The position numbers and the translations under genes were made by a program. This document shows positions 55,350 to 63,991 of a stretch of 64,000 bases of DNA, in pieces. Below the pieces are notes generated by a model. The model saw nothing but the letters and a program-made list of their open reading frames with translations, searched no databases and was not told where the DNA came from. The first letter of the stretch is position 1, and each line of letters begins with the position of its first letter. The stretch comes from Thioalkalivibrio sp. ALJ21 (GTDB lineage Bacteria; Pseudomonadota; Gammaproteobacteria; Ectothiorhodospirales; Ectothiorhodospiraceae). The stretch is taken from assembly GCF_000378605.1 (NCBI RefSeq), contig NZ_KB905155.1:248001-312000 (forward strand). Reading direction: 5' to 3'.

Positions 55350-55378
55350 AAAAAAGGCCGCATTGAGCGGCCTTTTTT
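55350..55378. terminator. Bidirectional rho-independent terminator
   Basis: GGCCGC (55356-55361) and GCGGCC (55367-55372) with a run of As before and six Ts after, so it works on both strands: for tRNA-Pro on + and for ycgR on -. Confidence 0.9.
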
Positions 55379-55412
55379 GTGTCTGGAGTGAGGGGGAGGC
55401 GGGCCTCGTCTG

Positions 55413-56129
55413 TTACTCCATCGAACGCCGCCGGGCCTCGCGCTGATAGTGCAGCAGGGCGATATTGAACTGCCGTTCAAGCCACTGGTTCATGCCGGTG
55501 ACCTGGAAGCCGGCATACACGTATCCGTCGCGCGGGCTGCGACGGCGGTTGGCCAGGCGCAGGTCGCCGCCCAGGCGTTCGCCAACGTCGGGCAGCAGCA
55601 GGTTCTCGAACCGCATCGCGGTCCCGATCTCGAGCGCTTCGACCCAGTCTTGCGGTACCTCCACGCACATCCCCTGAGCGGACAGGTCGGCCAGGTCCCC
55701 GATACCGGGTTCTTTCCATTCGCGGTACTGCAACTCGATGCGTGGGCGCTCGCTGATCGGGATATGCACGCGAAAGGTCTCGCGTCGCTGCAGATACTCC
55801 AGAGTGTCGGGGTAGGGGCAGACATAGAGGGCCCCCGCGTCCTCGCGTTCGATGCGCGAGACGGCGGTGGAGAAGCGTACGGCCACCCCGCGCAGGCTGG
55901 CGAACACCCGCATACCGGTGCCTTCCTGGGCGTGGCGATTCGCTTCGATGGGCGTGAGTTCGTCGAGGAAGAGCTCGCGTGCACCTGAATCAAGGCGAAC
56001 CAGCGCGGAGTTGTACAGCGGGCCATCGTCGTCGAGGCGGACGTTGACGAGGGTGAGCTTGTGATCCAGATCCTTGAGGATGCCGGCAATCCGCTCCGGC
56101 TTGTCGACGGTGTAGTCGGTCTCTTCCAT
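55413..56129 (-). CDS. ycgR: Flagellar brake protein YcgR (PilZ domain)
   Basis: A 238-residue two-domain protein: an N-terminal YcgR domain and a C-terminal PilZ domain with both cyclic-di-GMP motifs, RRETFRVHIP (RxxxR) and DLSAQGMCVEVP (DxSxxG). When bound to c-di-GMP it slows the flagellar motor. The ATG at 56129 (MEETDYTVDKPERIAG) is preferred over one 12 codons earlier. It is the last gene of flgA-flgM-flgN-ycgR; the spacing to flgN is 118 bp. Confidence 0.9.
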   Translation of the reverse strand: MEETDYTVDKPERIAGILKDLDHKLTLVNVRLDDDGPLYNSALVRLDSGARELFLDELTPIEANRHAQEGTGMRVFASLRGVAVRFSTAVSRIEREDAGALYVCPYPDTLEYLQRRETFRVHIPISERPRIELQYREWKEPGIGDLADLSAQGMCVEVPQDWVEALEIGTAMRFENLLLPDVGERLGGDLRLANRRRSPRDGYVYAGFQVTGMNQWLERQFNIALLHYQREARRRSME

Positions 56130-56247
56130 GCGTGGCGTTGTTTTAGTTATTGGGCCAAGCCGCACGGTACTGCCGGGCCGTCCGGAATACCAGCCCCGGA
56201 CGCGGAGCGGAGAAGGGCGCAGAGGTGTCGCGCAGGGCGCGCGCGGG

Positions 56248-56733
56248 TCATGCGCGGGTGATGCGCCGACCGGTACGGCTGCTGGACTGGGTGCGGCCGT
56301 AGGGGTCGTAGGTAGGAGCCGGGCCGGGTTCCTCGCCGCGGAGGATCTGGATGGACATCTCCACGCGACGACGGTCGCGATCGATCAGTCGGGCATTCCC
56401 CTGGTTGAGGGTATTGCAGCGCTCCACCGAGCGGCGCAGCGCCTGCCAGTGGTCCTCCAACTCGGCGCCGCTCTCGAGCCGGCTGAACAGCCGTGCGAGG
56501 CCCTCGGGCGTATAGGTTTCGCCGGCAGCCTCGATCGTCTCGCGCTGTCGCCGGCTCTCGGTCTCGAGCTCGTGCAGGAGTGTCTGTTTCTGGGCCACGA
56601 CGTCGCTCAGGGTCTCGGCTGCCCGCGATTCTACGGCGCGGGTCTCCTGCAACAGGATGTCTTCCATCTGGTGGCTCAGCCGAATCGAGGCCTCCAGCGA
56701 GCGGAGGAAGGCGTGGCGTTGTTCGGGCGACAT
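56248..56733 (-). CDS. flgN: Flagellar export chaperone FlgN
   Basis: A 161-residue, mostly helical protein (LRSLEASIRLSHQMEDILL, AETLSDVVAQKQTLLHELE) of the FlgN family, which escorts hook-associated proteins FlgK and FlgL to the export gate. It directly follows flgM, the usual order. Its C-terminus is Arg/Ser-rich and probably disordered. Confidence 0.9.
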   Translation of the reverse strand: MSPEQRHAFLRSLEASIRLSHQMEDILLQETRAVESRAAETLSDVVAQKQTLLHELETESRRQRETIEAAGETYTPEGLARLFSRLESGAELEDHWQALRRSVERCNTLNQGNARLIDRDRRRVEMSIQILRGEEPGPAPTYDPYGRTQSSSRTGRRITRA

Positions 56734-56748
56734 CGTCGGGGTTCTCTG

Positions 56749-57066
56749 TTAGCGCAACAGGCTTTCCAGCTCGATCATGCGATCGGCGAGCTGCTCGTTG
56801 TCTACCGGGTACTGGCCGTTGGAGATGGCCTCGCGCAATTCGGCGACACGCGCCTCGTCGAACGGGGTGTTGCCAGCGGCCCCGGAGGCGGCGTTCATTG
56901 CCTGCGCCGCACCGGTCAGAGTGACGGAGTCATCCTGGCGTGCGGGCGCGGATGCATTGCCCTGGGCGCCTGCGTCGGGCCGGGAGGTCTCGTCGCGGCC
57001 CTTTACGCTCGAGCTGTTGCCGTCCGGGCGCAGGCCGGGGGAGTTCGGGCCTTTGATATCCATCAT
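56749..57066 (-). CDS. flgM: Anti-sigma-28 factor FlgM
   Basis: A 105-residue protein, disordered at the N-terminus, with the FlgM C-terminal helices (DEARVAELREAISNGQYPVD, EQLADRMIELESLL). It holds FliA inactive until the hook is complete. An AGGAA element precedes two adjacent ATGs; the first is used here. A sigma-28-like promoter lies at 57101-57127, giving feedback control of its own inhibitor target. Confidence 0.93.
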   Translation of the reverse strand: MMDIKGPNSPGLRPDGNSSSVKGRDETSRPDAGAQGNASAPARQDDSVTLTGAAQAMNAASGAAGNTPFDEARVAELREAISNGQYPVDNEQLADRMIELESLLR

Positions 57067-57100
57067 TCGGTTTCCTGTTTTTGCAATTCTACTGCAGGGG

Positions 57101-57127
57101 TTAGCGGCAGCGCCGGCTGAAACTGTA
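57101..57127 (-). promoter_or_regulatory. Sigma-28 (FliA) promoter for flgM
   Basis: On the - strand TACAGTTT, eleven bases, then GCCGCTAA: seven of eight matches to each half of the consensus TAAAGTTT-N11-GCCGATAA. The flgM start is about 27 bases beyond the expected transcription start. Confidence 0.7.
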
Positions 57128-57194
57128 GCCCCTTGAGCCGTGAATTTTCGATTCGCTTCACAGTTTGTGGATGGTGACGAGACACACTGCCATT

Positions 57195-57929
57195 CTACAG
57201 GGCTACGCGTACATGTCCGGACTCGAGTACCTCGCCTTCCACGACGCGTCCGGACGAGGTGTTCTTCACGCGGATGCGATCGCCCAGTATGCCGTTCTCC
57301 AGCGCCTCGCCCTGCATGCGGATCACCACTGAGCCGTTCTCGGCCAGGATGGTGACGCGCTGACCGCGGCTGACCACCTCGCGCTGGGTGACGTGCTGCT
57401 GGCCCAGGATCTGACCGGGCCGGATGTTGCGCCGGGTCTGCAGTCCCACCAGTTCGCTTTTGGTCTCGAAATAGCTACCGGCATGGCGCGAGGTCTGAAT
57501 GCGCTTGGTGCGCAGATCGCCGGGGAGGATCGTGTGCTGGCGTCGCAGGCTGCGGCTGGCGACCAGGACCTCGGCGTAGCGCTCGACCGTCACTGGCACA
57601 TAGATCGACCAGCTGACGGGGGCCTCGCACTGGACCTGTACCGCTGTATTGCCATCGCGCCGTCCGCCAGGCGGGAAACGGGTCTCCAGCGCCTCGCTGC
57701 ATCGGGCCAGGCGCAGGCGGTTGTCCAGGCGGCCAATCTGAACTTCTACCGCCTCGTCGCCCGGTTCGACGTTCAGCTCCTCCTGGATGAAGCGCTCTGC
57801 CGCCAGGCGGATGTTCTCGACTGCCTCGATCTCGGCCTGTGCCGTTATGGAGACCAGAGCCAGAACAACGCCCATGGCGGCCGAAAGCCACCAGGAGCGA
57901 ATAGAAGGTTTGAGTGCTGGCTGGTTCAT
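57195..57929 (-). CDS. flgA: Flagella basal body P-ring formation protein FlgA
   Basis: A 244-residue periplasmic chaperone for P-ring assembly. A signal peptide (WLSAAMGVVLALVSITAQA) precedes a mature protein with a C-terminal SAF domain (LPGDLRTKRIQTSRHAGSYF, VTQREVVSRGQRVTILAENG). The ATG at 57929 (MNQPALKPS) is preferred over a longer frame. A sigma-54 promoter lies at 57984-57999, and flgM follows 128 bp downstream with its own sigma-28 promoter. Confidence 0.94.
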   Translation of the reverse strand: MNQPALKPSIRSWWLSAAMGVVLALVSITAQAEIEAVENIRLAAERFIQEELNVEPGDEAVEVQIGRLDNRLRLARCSEALETRFPPGGRRDGNTAVQVQCEAPVSWSIYVPVTVERYAEVLVASRSLRRQHTILPGDLRTKRIQTSRHAGSYFETKSELVGLQTRRNIRPGQILGQQHVTQREVVSRGQRVTILAENGSVVIRMQGEALENGILGDRIRVKNTSSGRVVEGEVLESGHVRVAL

Positions 57930-57983
57930 TGGTCTGGATGCGCGTCGGCTCGTCAGGACTCGAGAGGTTTGAACAGACGTGCA

Positions 57984-57999
57984 AGCAGAAAACATGCCA
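57984..57999 (-). promoter_or_regulatory. Sigma-54 (RpoN) promoter for flgA
   Basis: On the - strand TGGCATGTTTTCTGCT: the invariant GG and GC are separated by exactly ten bases, as in the -24/-12 consensus TGGCACG-N4-TTGCW. The flgA start codon is about 45 bases beyond the expected start site. Confidence 0.72.
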
Positions 58000-58018
58000 G
58001 GCAATCAGGGTCGTACCC

Positions 58019-58045
58019 TCAAGAGTGACTACGGCCGGCCGTTAT
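58019..58045 (+). promoter_or_regulatory. Candidate sigma-28 promoter for cheV-cheR
   Basis: TCAA, fifteen bases, then GCCGTTAT: three of four and six of eight consensus positions. It is weaker than the flgM promoter but lies well placed in the divergent flgA/cheV spacer. Confidence 0.45.
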
Positions 58046-58172
58046 CGGGTCTAGAACGCGTGCAATCGGCATGCGACGGCGGTTTGTGGCATGACAGCGT
58101 CGGTCCGCGGGGTGCACACTGGGGACGGCGAGTCGAGGTGGCTGGCCGCTGGGCGAGGGGGAGAGCAGGACA

Positions 58173-59102
58173 ATGAGTCAATTCATTGACGATGTGAATC
58201 AGCGCACCCAACTGGTGGGGCAGAACCGTATGGAGCTGCTCCTGTTTCATCTGGGGAGCTCGCAGACTTTCGGTATTAACGTATTCAAGGTGCGCGAGGT
58301 GATCCCGTCGCCGCCGCTGCGGCAGATCCCCGGGTCGCTGAGCGTCGTGCGTGGTGTGGCCACCCTGCGTGGCGGGACCGTCCCCATCATCGATCTTGCG
58401 CGCGCGATGGGGTTGCGTACCACTGTGGGCGAGACGGACGACCACAAGGTCGTGGTGACCGAGTTCAACCGGTCGGTGCAGGGCTTCTGGGTGTCCGCGG
58501 TCGACCGGATCGTCAACGTCAACTGGGAAGACGTGAAATCACCGCCTCGGGGGACTGGACGCGAGTCGTTTTTGGTGGCGGTTACGGAGATCGACAACAA
58601 GCTGGTCGAGATCATTGACGTCGAACGAGTGCTGTCAATCGTCAATCCGTTGCCGTCCAGTGTCTCCGACGAGGTACGTGCGGAGGCCGAGGAAGAGCGT
58701 GCACGGCATGGACAGCGCAAGATCGTGATCGTCGATGACTCCGTGGTTGCCCGCAAGCAGATCGAGGGTGCGATCAAGGGCCTGGGCTGGGAGTACGTGG
58801 TCTTCAAGGACGGTCGCGAGGCGCTGGATTTCCTGGAGGAGCAGGCCGAGGCCGGCACCGTGGACGAGGTGGTGGAACTGGTGATCTCGGATATCGAGAT
58901 GCCGCGCATGGACGGCTACACCCTCACCGCTCGAATTCGTGCGAACGATCGCCTGAAAGACCTTCGGGTTCTGCTGCACTCGTCATTGAGCGGGGAGTTC
59001 AATACGGATATGGTCAAGCGTGCCGGGGCAGACGCCTTCCTGTCCAAGTTCAACCCCGACGAGTTGGCCGAGGCTGTGCTTGATCAGACCCGAAAGGACT
59101 GA
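58173..59102 (+). CDS. cheV: Chemotaxis protein CheV (CheW-receiver hybrid)
   Basis: A 309-residue protein: an N-terminal CheW-like domain (LFHLGSSQTFGINVFKVREV, SVVRGVATLRGGTVPIIDLA) that couples receptors and CheA, and a C-terminal receiver domain (KIVIVDDSVVARKQIEGAI, phosphoacceptor Asp in VISDIEMPRMDGYTL, Lys in DAFLSKF). It adjusts chemoreceptor sensitivity. Pairing with cheR before flgB is a common pattern in gammaproteobacteria such as Pseudomonas and Vibrio. Confidence 0.95.
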   Translation: MSQFIDDVNQRTQLVGQNRMELLLFHLGSSQTFGINVFKVREVIPSPPLRQIPGSLSVVRGVATLRGGTVPIIDLARAMGLRTTVGETDDHKVVVTEFNRSVQGFWVSAVDRIVNVNWEDVKSPPRGTGRESFLVAVTEIDNKLVEIIDVERVLSIVNPLPSSVSDEVRAEAEEERARHGQRKIVIVDDSVVARKQIEGAIKGLGWEYVVFKDGREALDFLEEQAEAGTVDEVVELVISDIEMPRMDGYTLTARIRANDRLKDLRVLLHSSLSGEFNTDMVKRAGADAFLSKFNPDELAEAVLDQTRKD

Positions 59103-59228
59103 TGGCGGTGCCTGTGCCGTTTGCGTTGATCGACCGATTCGACCCTGGCGGCATGGAAGCGGTAACGGATTGCCGGTCGCATGAACATCGGCGGCCATGG
59201 CGCGCCGCATCCAGCACTCGTTGGGATG

Positions 59229-59259
59229 TTGTCGGCGTCCGCGCGGTTGCACGTATACT
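59229..59259 (+). promoter_or_regulatory. Weak candidate promoter upstream of cheR
   Basis: TATACT (59254-59259) is a near-consensus -10, with TTGTCG 19 bases upstream. The spacing is long, so this is a low-confidence call. The 273-bp region 59103-59375 contains no other gene; cheR may also be transcribed from cheV. Confidence 0.3.
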
Positions 59260-59375
59260 GCACCCGTCCGCCATGGGGGATCGCGTGCCCCTCGGCCGGG
59301 TTTTCCGACACGCTGTCAAGGATTCGTCATCAACGTGCCCGTCCGCCTGCACCGTCGACTTTCAAGGATGACTTC

Positions 59376-60191
59376 GTGATCGACTCGCGTGACTACGAGG
59401 AGTTCTCGCGTTTTCTTTCCGAGTGCTGTGGCCTGGTGCTGGGCGACAGCCGTCAGTATCTCGTGTCGAGCCGACTGTCGCGGCTGCTGGACGAGTTCGG
59501 CTACAAGAGTGTGCCGGAGCTGCTGCACGCAATGCGCCAGGCACCCAATCCGCGCCTGCGCACGCGTGTGATCGATGCGATGACCACGAACGAAACCTCC
59601 TGGTTTCGCGATGGCTTCCCGTTCGAGATCCTGCGCCATGTACTGCTCCCGGAGCGTGCGGAGAAAGGCGCAGCGATTAAGGTCTGGTCGTCCGGCTGCT
59701 CCAGCGGTCAGGAGGCCTACAGCATCTCCATGGTGGCGTCCGAGTGGGAGGAATCGCGGCCCAAGCGTGTGGTGCCGGTATCGATTCTGGGTACGGACCT
59801 CTCGGAGAAGATCCTGGACGATGCCCGGCGTGCGGTGTACGACGGGCTGAGTATCGTGCGCGGCCTGAGCGAGGCGCGGCGTGCCCGCTTCTTCGAAACT
59901 GTGGCAGAGGGCCATCGCGTACGCCCGGAGATCCAGCGCCGCTGCCGCTTTCAGAAGCTCAACCTGATCGACAGCTACGCGGCCCTGGGCAAGTTCGACA
60001 TCGTGTTCTGTCGCAACGTGCTGATCTATTTCTCCGCAGAGACCAAGCGACAGGTTCTTGACGGAATCGCCCGCCAGATGAACCCCGGTGGTTATCTGTT
60101 TCTTGGCGCTTCCGAGACCGCAGGCCCTTACACCCAGGCCTTCGAAACCGTTCGCACCGAGTACGGCTCCGTCCTTCGCCTGAAGGGCTGA
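59376..60191 (+). CDS. cheR: Chemotaxis protein methyltransferase CheR
   Basis: A 271-residue SAM-dependent enzyme that methylates chemoreceptor glutamates. It has the N-terminal helical domain (DYEEFSRFLSECCGLVLG), IDAMTTNETSWFRDGFPFE, and the SAM motif IKVWSSGCSSGQEAYSI. The GTG at 59376 follows AAGGA by about seven bases and gives a normal N-terminus; the frame extends further upstream in sequence that does not look coding. Confidence 0.94.
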   Translation: MIDSRDYEEFSRFLSECCGLVLGDSRQYLVSSRLSRLLDEFGYKSVPELLHAMRQAPNPRLRTRVIDAMTTNETSWFRDGFPFEILRHVLLPERAEKGAAIKVWSSGCSSGQEAYSISMVASEWEESRPKRVVPVSILGTDLSEKILDDARRAVYDGLSIVRGLSEARRARFFETVAEGHRVRPEIQRRCRFQKLNLIDSYAALGKFDIVFCRNVLIYFSAETKRQVLDGIARQMNPGGYLFLGASETAGPYTQAFETVRTEYGSVLRLKG

Positions 60192-60268
60192 CGCGCCTTG
60201 TAGCGCTTCGCCATCCGGTCGCTCCCCGCGACCTCGACACCCCTCTCCAGACATCCGTCAGCCCATAG

Positions 60269-60284
60269 TGGCACACCAATTGCT
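60269..60284 (+). promoter_or_regulatory. Sigma-54 (RpoN) promoter for the flgBCDEF(G) operon
   Basis: TGGCACACCAATTGCT matches the -24/-12 consensus, with GG and GC ten bases apart. flgB starts about 78 bases downstream. Rod and hook genes under RpoN/FleQ control are typical of Pseudomonas- and Vibrio-like flagellar hierarchies. Confidence 0.78.
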
Positions 60285-60361
60285 TTGTCCCTGTCATGCG
60301 GGGCGAAGCGGTTTCGTCCCGAGGAACCTGAAGTTCGCCAGTGGCGGACGGGGTACGACGG

Positions 60362-60772
60362 ATGAGTCTCTCTCTCGACAAGGCGATGGGCATTCTCCCG
60401 GAGGCGGTCAACGTCCGCGCGAAGCGGATGGAACTGCTGGCCTCGAATATCGCGAATGCCGACACGCCCAACTACAAGGCGCGCGATATCGACTTTCGCT
60501 CGGCATTGCAGGCGGCGGCCGGCGAGGGCGGCAATCTGCCCATGGCGCGCACCCAGCAGGGCCATATTGGTCCTGGTGGAGCGGGCGGCGCGAACGGGTC
60601 GCTGGAGACGCTTTATCGCGTGCCATCACAGCCGTCTCTGGATGGCAACACGGTGGACCCGCAGCTGGAGCGAGCAGCCTTTGCGGAGAACTCCCTGCAG
60701 TACCAGAGCAGCCTCGAGTTCCTGAACCGCCGGGTTTCCGGCATCCGTGACGCGCTGCGGGGCGAGCGCTAA
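60362..60772 (+). CDS. flgB: Flagellar basal-body rod protein FlgB
   Basis: A 136-residue proximal rod subunit. The N-terminal heptad helix (VNVRAKRMELLASNIANADT) and PNYKARDIDF are family hallmarks; the C-terminal helix (SSLEFLNRRVSGIRDAL) completes the rod motif. The start at 60362 (MSLSLDKAMGIL) is chosen over an in-frame ATG seven codons upstream. First gene of the RpoN-controlled operon. Confidence 0.95.
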   Translation: MSLSLDKAMGILPEAVNVRAKRMELLASNIANADTPNYKARDIDFRSALQAAAGEGGNLPMARTQQGHIGPGGAGGANGSLETLYRVPSQPSLDGNTVDPQLERAAFAENSLQYQSSLEFLNRRVSGIRDALRGER

Positions 60773-60808
60773 TGCGAGCGCCAACGCTGGGACCAGGAGA
60801 GTGATGTC

Positions 60809-61228
60809 GTGAGTGATCTGTTCAAGCTGTTCAACACCTCGGCCTCCGCGCTGACCGCGCAGTCGGTGCGGCTGAATACGGTCGCGTCGAATCTGGCCAA
60901 CGCCAACACCGTCGCGACCAACCCGGACGAGGCCTACCGGGCGAAGCAGGTACTGTTTCAGACCGTGATGAACCAGGCCGACCCGAACGGCGCATCCAAC
61001 GGCGTGCGGGTGGCTGGTATTGACGAGTCGCGCGCGCCGCCACAGGCGCACTACGAACCGAATCACCCGCAGGCCAATGAAGACGGCTACATCTTCCGTC
61101 CCGCGATCAGTGTGGTGGAGGAGATGGCCAACATGATGTCGGCCTCGCGCAACTACGAAGCGAATGTCGAGGTGATGGAAACCTCGCGCCAGCTGCTGCA
61201 GCGCACGTTGCAGATCGGCCAGGGCTAA
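60809..61228 (+). CDS. flgC: Flagellar basal-body rod protein FlgC
   Basis: A 139-residue proximal rod subunit: LFNTSASALTAQSVRLNTVA and NLANANTVATNPDEAYRAKQ at the N-terminus, ASRNYEANVEVMETSRQLL at the C-terminus. It starts with GTG at 60809 behind AGGAGAG. It follows flgB by 36 bp and precedes flgD by 13 bp. Confidence 0.95.
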   Translation: MSDLFKLFNTSASALTAQSVRLNTVASNLANANTVATNPDEAYRAKQVLFQTVMNQADPNGASNGVRVAGIDESRAPPQAHYEPNHPQANEDGYIFRPAISVVEEMANMMSASRNYEANVEVMETSRQLLQRTLQIGQG

Positions 61229-61241
61229 ACCGGAGCGCCGC

Positions 61242-61913
61242 ATGACACAGATTTCACCGGACATGCTGGATCGACTGGGCCTGTCACGTCCCAGGCAGGA
61301 CGACAAGGAAACGGATCGCCTGGGTCAGGACGACTTCCTGAAGCTGATGGTGACGCAGCTGCAGAACCAGGACCCGTTCGAACCGATGGAAAACGGCGAA
61401 TTCATTGGACAAATGGCCCAGTTCTCGACCGTGACCGGAATCGAGGAGCTGTCCAAGTCCTTCCAGCAACTGGCGCAGTCCATGGGGCAGAGCCAGACCT
61501 TGCAGGCGGCCTCCCTGGTCGGGAAAGACGTACTGGTACCGACAGATTTCAGCGAGCTGGGGCCGGAGGGCATGGTGCGTGGTGCCGTGGACCTTGATCA
61601 GTCCACCGGTCAGTTGCAGGTCGAGGTGTACAGCCCCACGGGTGAACGCATCCGCAGCATGAACCTCGGCTCGGCCAGTGAGGGGCTGCAGGAATTTACG
61701 TGGGACGGGCTGCGCGATGACGGGACGCCTGCGGCCCCGGGCGTATATGAGTTCCGGGCCTCGACCCGGAGTGGATCCGGCAGTGAATCAGTAGATGTCT
61801 TTCTCGACGCACGCGTCGAGAGTGTTTCGGTAGGTGACGATTCCAGCCTGGGCCTGATGGTAAGGGGCCTGGGCGAGATCAATTTCTCGGATGTCCGGCG
61901 CATCAGCAGCTGA
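61242..61913 (+). CDS. flgD: Flagellar hook assembly (cap) protein FlgD
   Basis: A 223-residue hook scaffold protein. The conserved N-terminal segment DDFLKLMVTQLQNQDPFEPM and GEFIGQMAQFSTVTGIEEL are present, with the FlgD Ig-like domain behind (EVYSPTGERIRSM, EFTWDGLRDDGTPAAPG). FlgD caps the growing hook and is discarded at completion. Confidence 0.95.
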   Translation: MTQISPDMLDRLGLSRPRQDDKETDRLGQDDFLKLMVTQLQNQDPFEPMENGEFIGQMAQFSTVTGIEELSKSFQQLAQSMGQSQTLQAASLVGKDVLVPTDFSELGPEGMVRGAVDLDQSTGQLQVEVYSPTGERIRSMNLGSASEGLQEFTWDGLRDDGTPAAPGVYEFRASTRSGSGSESVDVFLDARVESVSVGDDSSLGLMVRGLGEINFSDVRRISS

Positions 61914-61938
61914 CGGACTCTAACGGAGGTAGACCAGC

Positions 61939-63186
61939 ATGCCCTTCAATATCGGATTGAGCGGACTGAACTCGGCACAGGCCGATCTGCAGACCACCGG
62001 CAACAACGTCTCGAATGCCGGCACCACGGGCTTCAAGCGCTCGCGCGCCGAGTTCGGTGACGTCTTCGCCCAGAGCTTTGGTGGCGTCAGCCAGACCGCG
62101 ACCGGTGGTGGCTCGCGTCTGATGGCTGTGACCCAGCAGTTTTCGCAGGGACGCACGGAGTTCACCGAGAACGGCCTAGATCTCGCGATTGATGGTGAGG
62201 GCTTTTTCGTGATGAACGATGGTGGCAATCGTGTTTATACGCGCGCTGGCGAATTTCAGGTAAACCGTGAAGGCAACTTGGTGAACAATCAGGGTCAGCA
62301 GCTGCAGGGCTATCCGCCGATCAATCCGGGCAGCACGGATACCGATTTCAACACTGGACAGCTTGGGGATTTGCGTCTCCAGACTGGGGCCTCTGCGCCA
62401 CAGGCTACCAGTGAGATCGAGGCCTTGGTGAACCTTCAGTCCGGCGCTGTACCCCCGGAAGAGGCTTTCGACTTTGATGACCCGGATACCTACAACTACT
62501 CCACCTCCCTGACGGTTTACGACTCACTGGGGACATCTCGGGATGCTCGGCTCTACTTCGTTAAATCCGAAGACGGACGCGAGTGGGATGCTCATATCCG
62601 AGTGAATGACGGTGTCGATAGCGACGGAAATACGACCTACTTTGAAGGAGGCCCCTTCGAGCTCGATTTTGACCCAAATGGTCAATTGTCCAGCGATTCC
62701 GATTTCAATTTTACGACTGGTGATTTTGAGAACGGAGCCGCGGCACTGGATATTGACATTGATTTCACAGGAACCACTCAGTTTGGTGGTGACTTTGCGG
62801 TGAACGACCTTGGTCAGGACGGGTTCGCGTCGGGTCGTCTGACCGGTGTCGACATTGATTCCAGTGGCGTGGTGTTCGCGCGCTTCACCAATGGCCAATC
62901 TTCCGTTCTAGGGCAGGTCGCTCTGGCCAACTTCACCAACCCACAGGGCCTGGAGCAGCTGGGCAACAACAACTGGGCCGAGACCTTTGCGGCCGGTGAT
63001 CCAGTGTTTGCCTCTCCGGGTACCGGCAATCTGGGCCAGATCCAGGCCGGCGCCCTGGAGGCCTCGAACGTCGATATCGCTCAGGAGCTGGTGAATCTGA
63101 TCACCGCGCAGCGCAACTTCCAGGCGAACGCGCAGACGATCTCCACGGCCGATCAGGTCACCCAGACCATCATCAACATCCGCTAG
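61939..63186 (+). CDS. flgE: Flagellar hook protein FlgE
   Basis: A 415-residue hook subunit. The N-terminus (NIGLSGLNSAQADLQTTGNN, STNGFKRSRAEFGD-type segment) and C-terminus (VDIAQELVNLITAQRNFQAN, with STADQVTQTIINI) are the conserved rod-like helices; between them the surface-exposed domain is variable. DNA composition drops markedly in AT-poor content at about 62470-62900, where the variable domain lies, suggesting recombination there. Most abundant product of the operon; AGGAG-like element precedes the ATG. Confidence 0.95.
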   Translation: MPFNIGLSGLNSAQADLQTTGNNVSNAGTTGFKRSRAEFGDVFAQSFGGVSQTATGGGSRLMAVTQQFSQGRTEFTENGLDLAIDGEGFFVMNDGGNRVYTRAGEFQVNREGNLVNNQGQQLQGYPPINPGSTDTDFNTGQLGDLRLQTGASAPQATSEIEALVNLQSGAVPPEEAFDFDDPDTYNYSTSLTVYDSLGTSRDARLYFVKSEDGREWDAHIRVNDGVDSDGNTTYFEGGPFELDFDPNGQLSSDSDFNFTTGDFENGAAALDIDIDFTGTTQFGGDFAVNDLGQDGFASGRLTGVDIDSSGVVFARFTNGQSSVLGQVALANFTNPQGLEQLGNNNWAETFAAGDPVFASPGTGNLGQIQAGALEASNVDIAQELVNLITAQRNFQANAQTISTADQVTQTIINIR

Positions 63187-63215
63187 GTCAGGGACAGGGA
63201 TACGAGGGCACAGGC

Positions 63216-63956
63216 ATGGATCGATTCCTCTACATCGCGATGTCCGGCGCGAAGGAGACCATGCACGCGCAGGCGGTAAACAACCACAACCTGGCGAATG
63301 CCAATACCGACGGCTTTCGTCAGGCGCTGGCCAACGCCAATACCGTGCCCGTGCGCGGGCCGGTGTTCGACTCGCGTGACTACGCACAGCTGGGCACCGA
63401 CGGCACGGACTTCTCCAAGGGCCAGATGCAAAGCACGGGGCGCGATCTCGACATCGCAATCGAGGACCAGGGCTTTATCGCGGTGCAGGGTCCGGATGGC
63501 GAGGAAGGTTACACCCGTGCGGGTTCCCTGCATGTGGATGCGTTCGGGCTCTTGCGCACCGCACAGGGGCACCAGGTCCTGGGGGATGGCGGCCCGATCG
63601 CGATCCCGCCGTCGGAGAAGATCGAGATCGGCACGGACGGCACGATCAGCGTGCGCCCGCAGGGGGTGGGTCCGGAGGCCCTGGCCGCGATCGAGCGTAT
63701 CCGCCTGGTGAACCCGAACGTGAACGAACTGGAGCGCGGCGATGACGGCCTGTTCCGCATGGCTGATGGCGGCGAGGCGCCGCCGGATGCCGAGGTGCGG
63801 GTGGTCTCGGGCATGCTCGAGGGCAGCAACGTGAACACGGTCGAGGCGCTGACCCGGATGATCGAGCTGTCTCGCCACTTCGAGATGCAGGTGAAGATGA
63901 TGGACAGCGCCAACACGCTGGAACAAAGCAGCAACCGGCTGCTGGGCCTCGGCTGA
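63216..63956 (+). CDS. flgF: Flagellar basal-body rod protein FlgF
   Basis: A 246-residue proximal rod subunit of the FlgG family: YIAMSGAKETMHAQAVNNHN, NLANANTDGFRQALANANT and the C-terminal VEALTRMIELSRHFEMQVKM. The RGPVFDSRDYAQLGTDGTDF region is typical of FlgF. It lies 29 bp after flgE and 35 bp before flgG. Confidence 0.94.
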   Translation: MDRFLYIAMSGAKETMHAQAVNNHNLANANTDGFRQALANANTVPVRGPVFDSRDYAQLGTDGTDFSKGQMQSTGRDLDIAIEDQGFIAVQGPDGEEGYTRAGSLHVDAFGLLRTAQGHQVLGDGGPIAIPPSEKIEIGTDGTISVRPQGVGPEALAAIERIRLVNPNVNELERGDDGLFRMADGGEAPPDAEVRVVSGMLEGSNVNTVEALTRMIELSRHFEMQVKMMDSANTLEQSSNRLLGLG

Positions 63957-63991
63957 CGCGGCCCCCATTGCAGGACTGACAGGAGAACACC

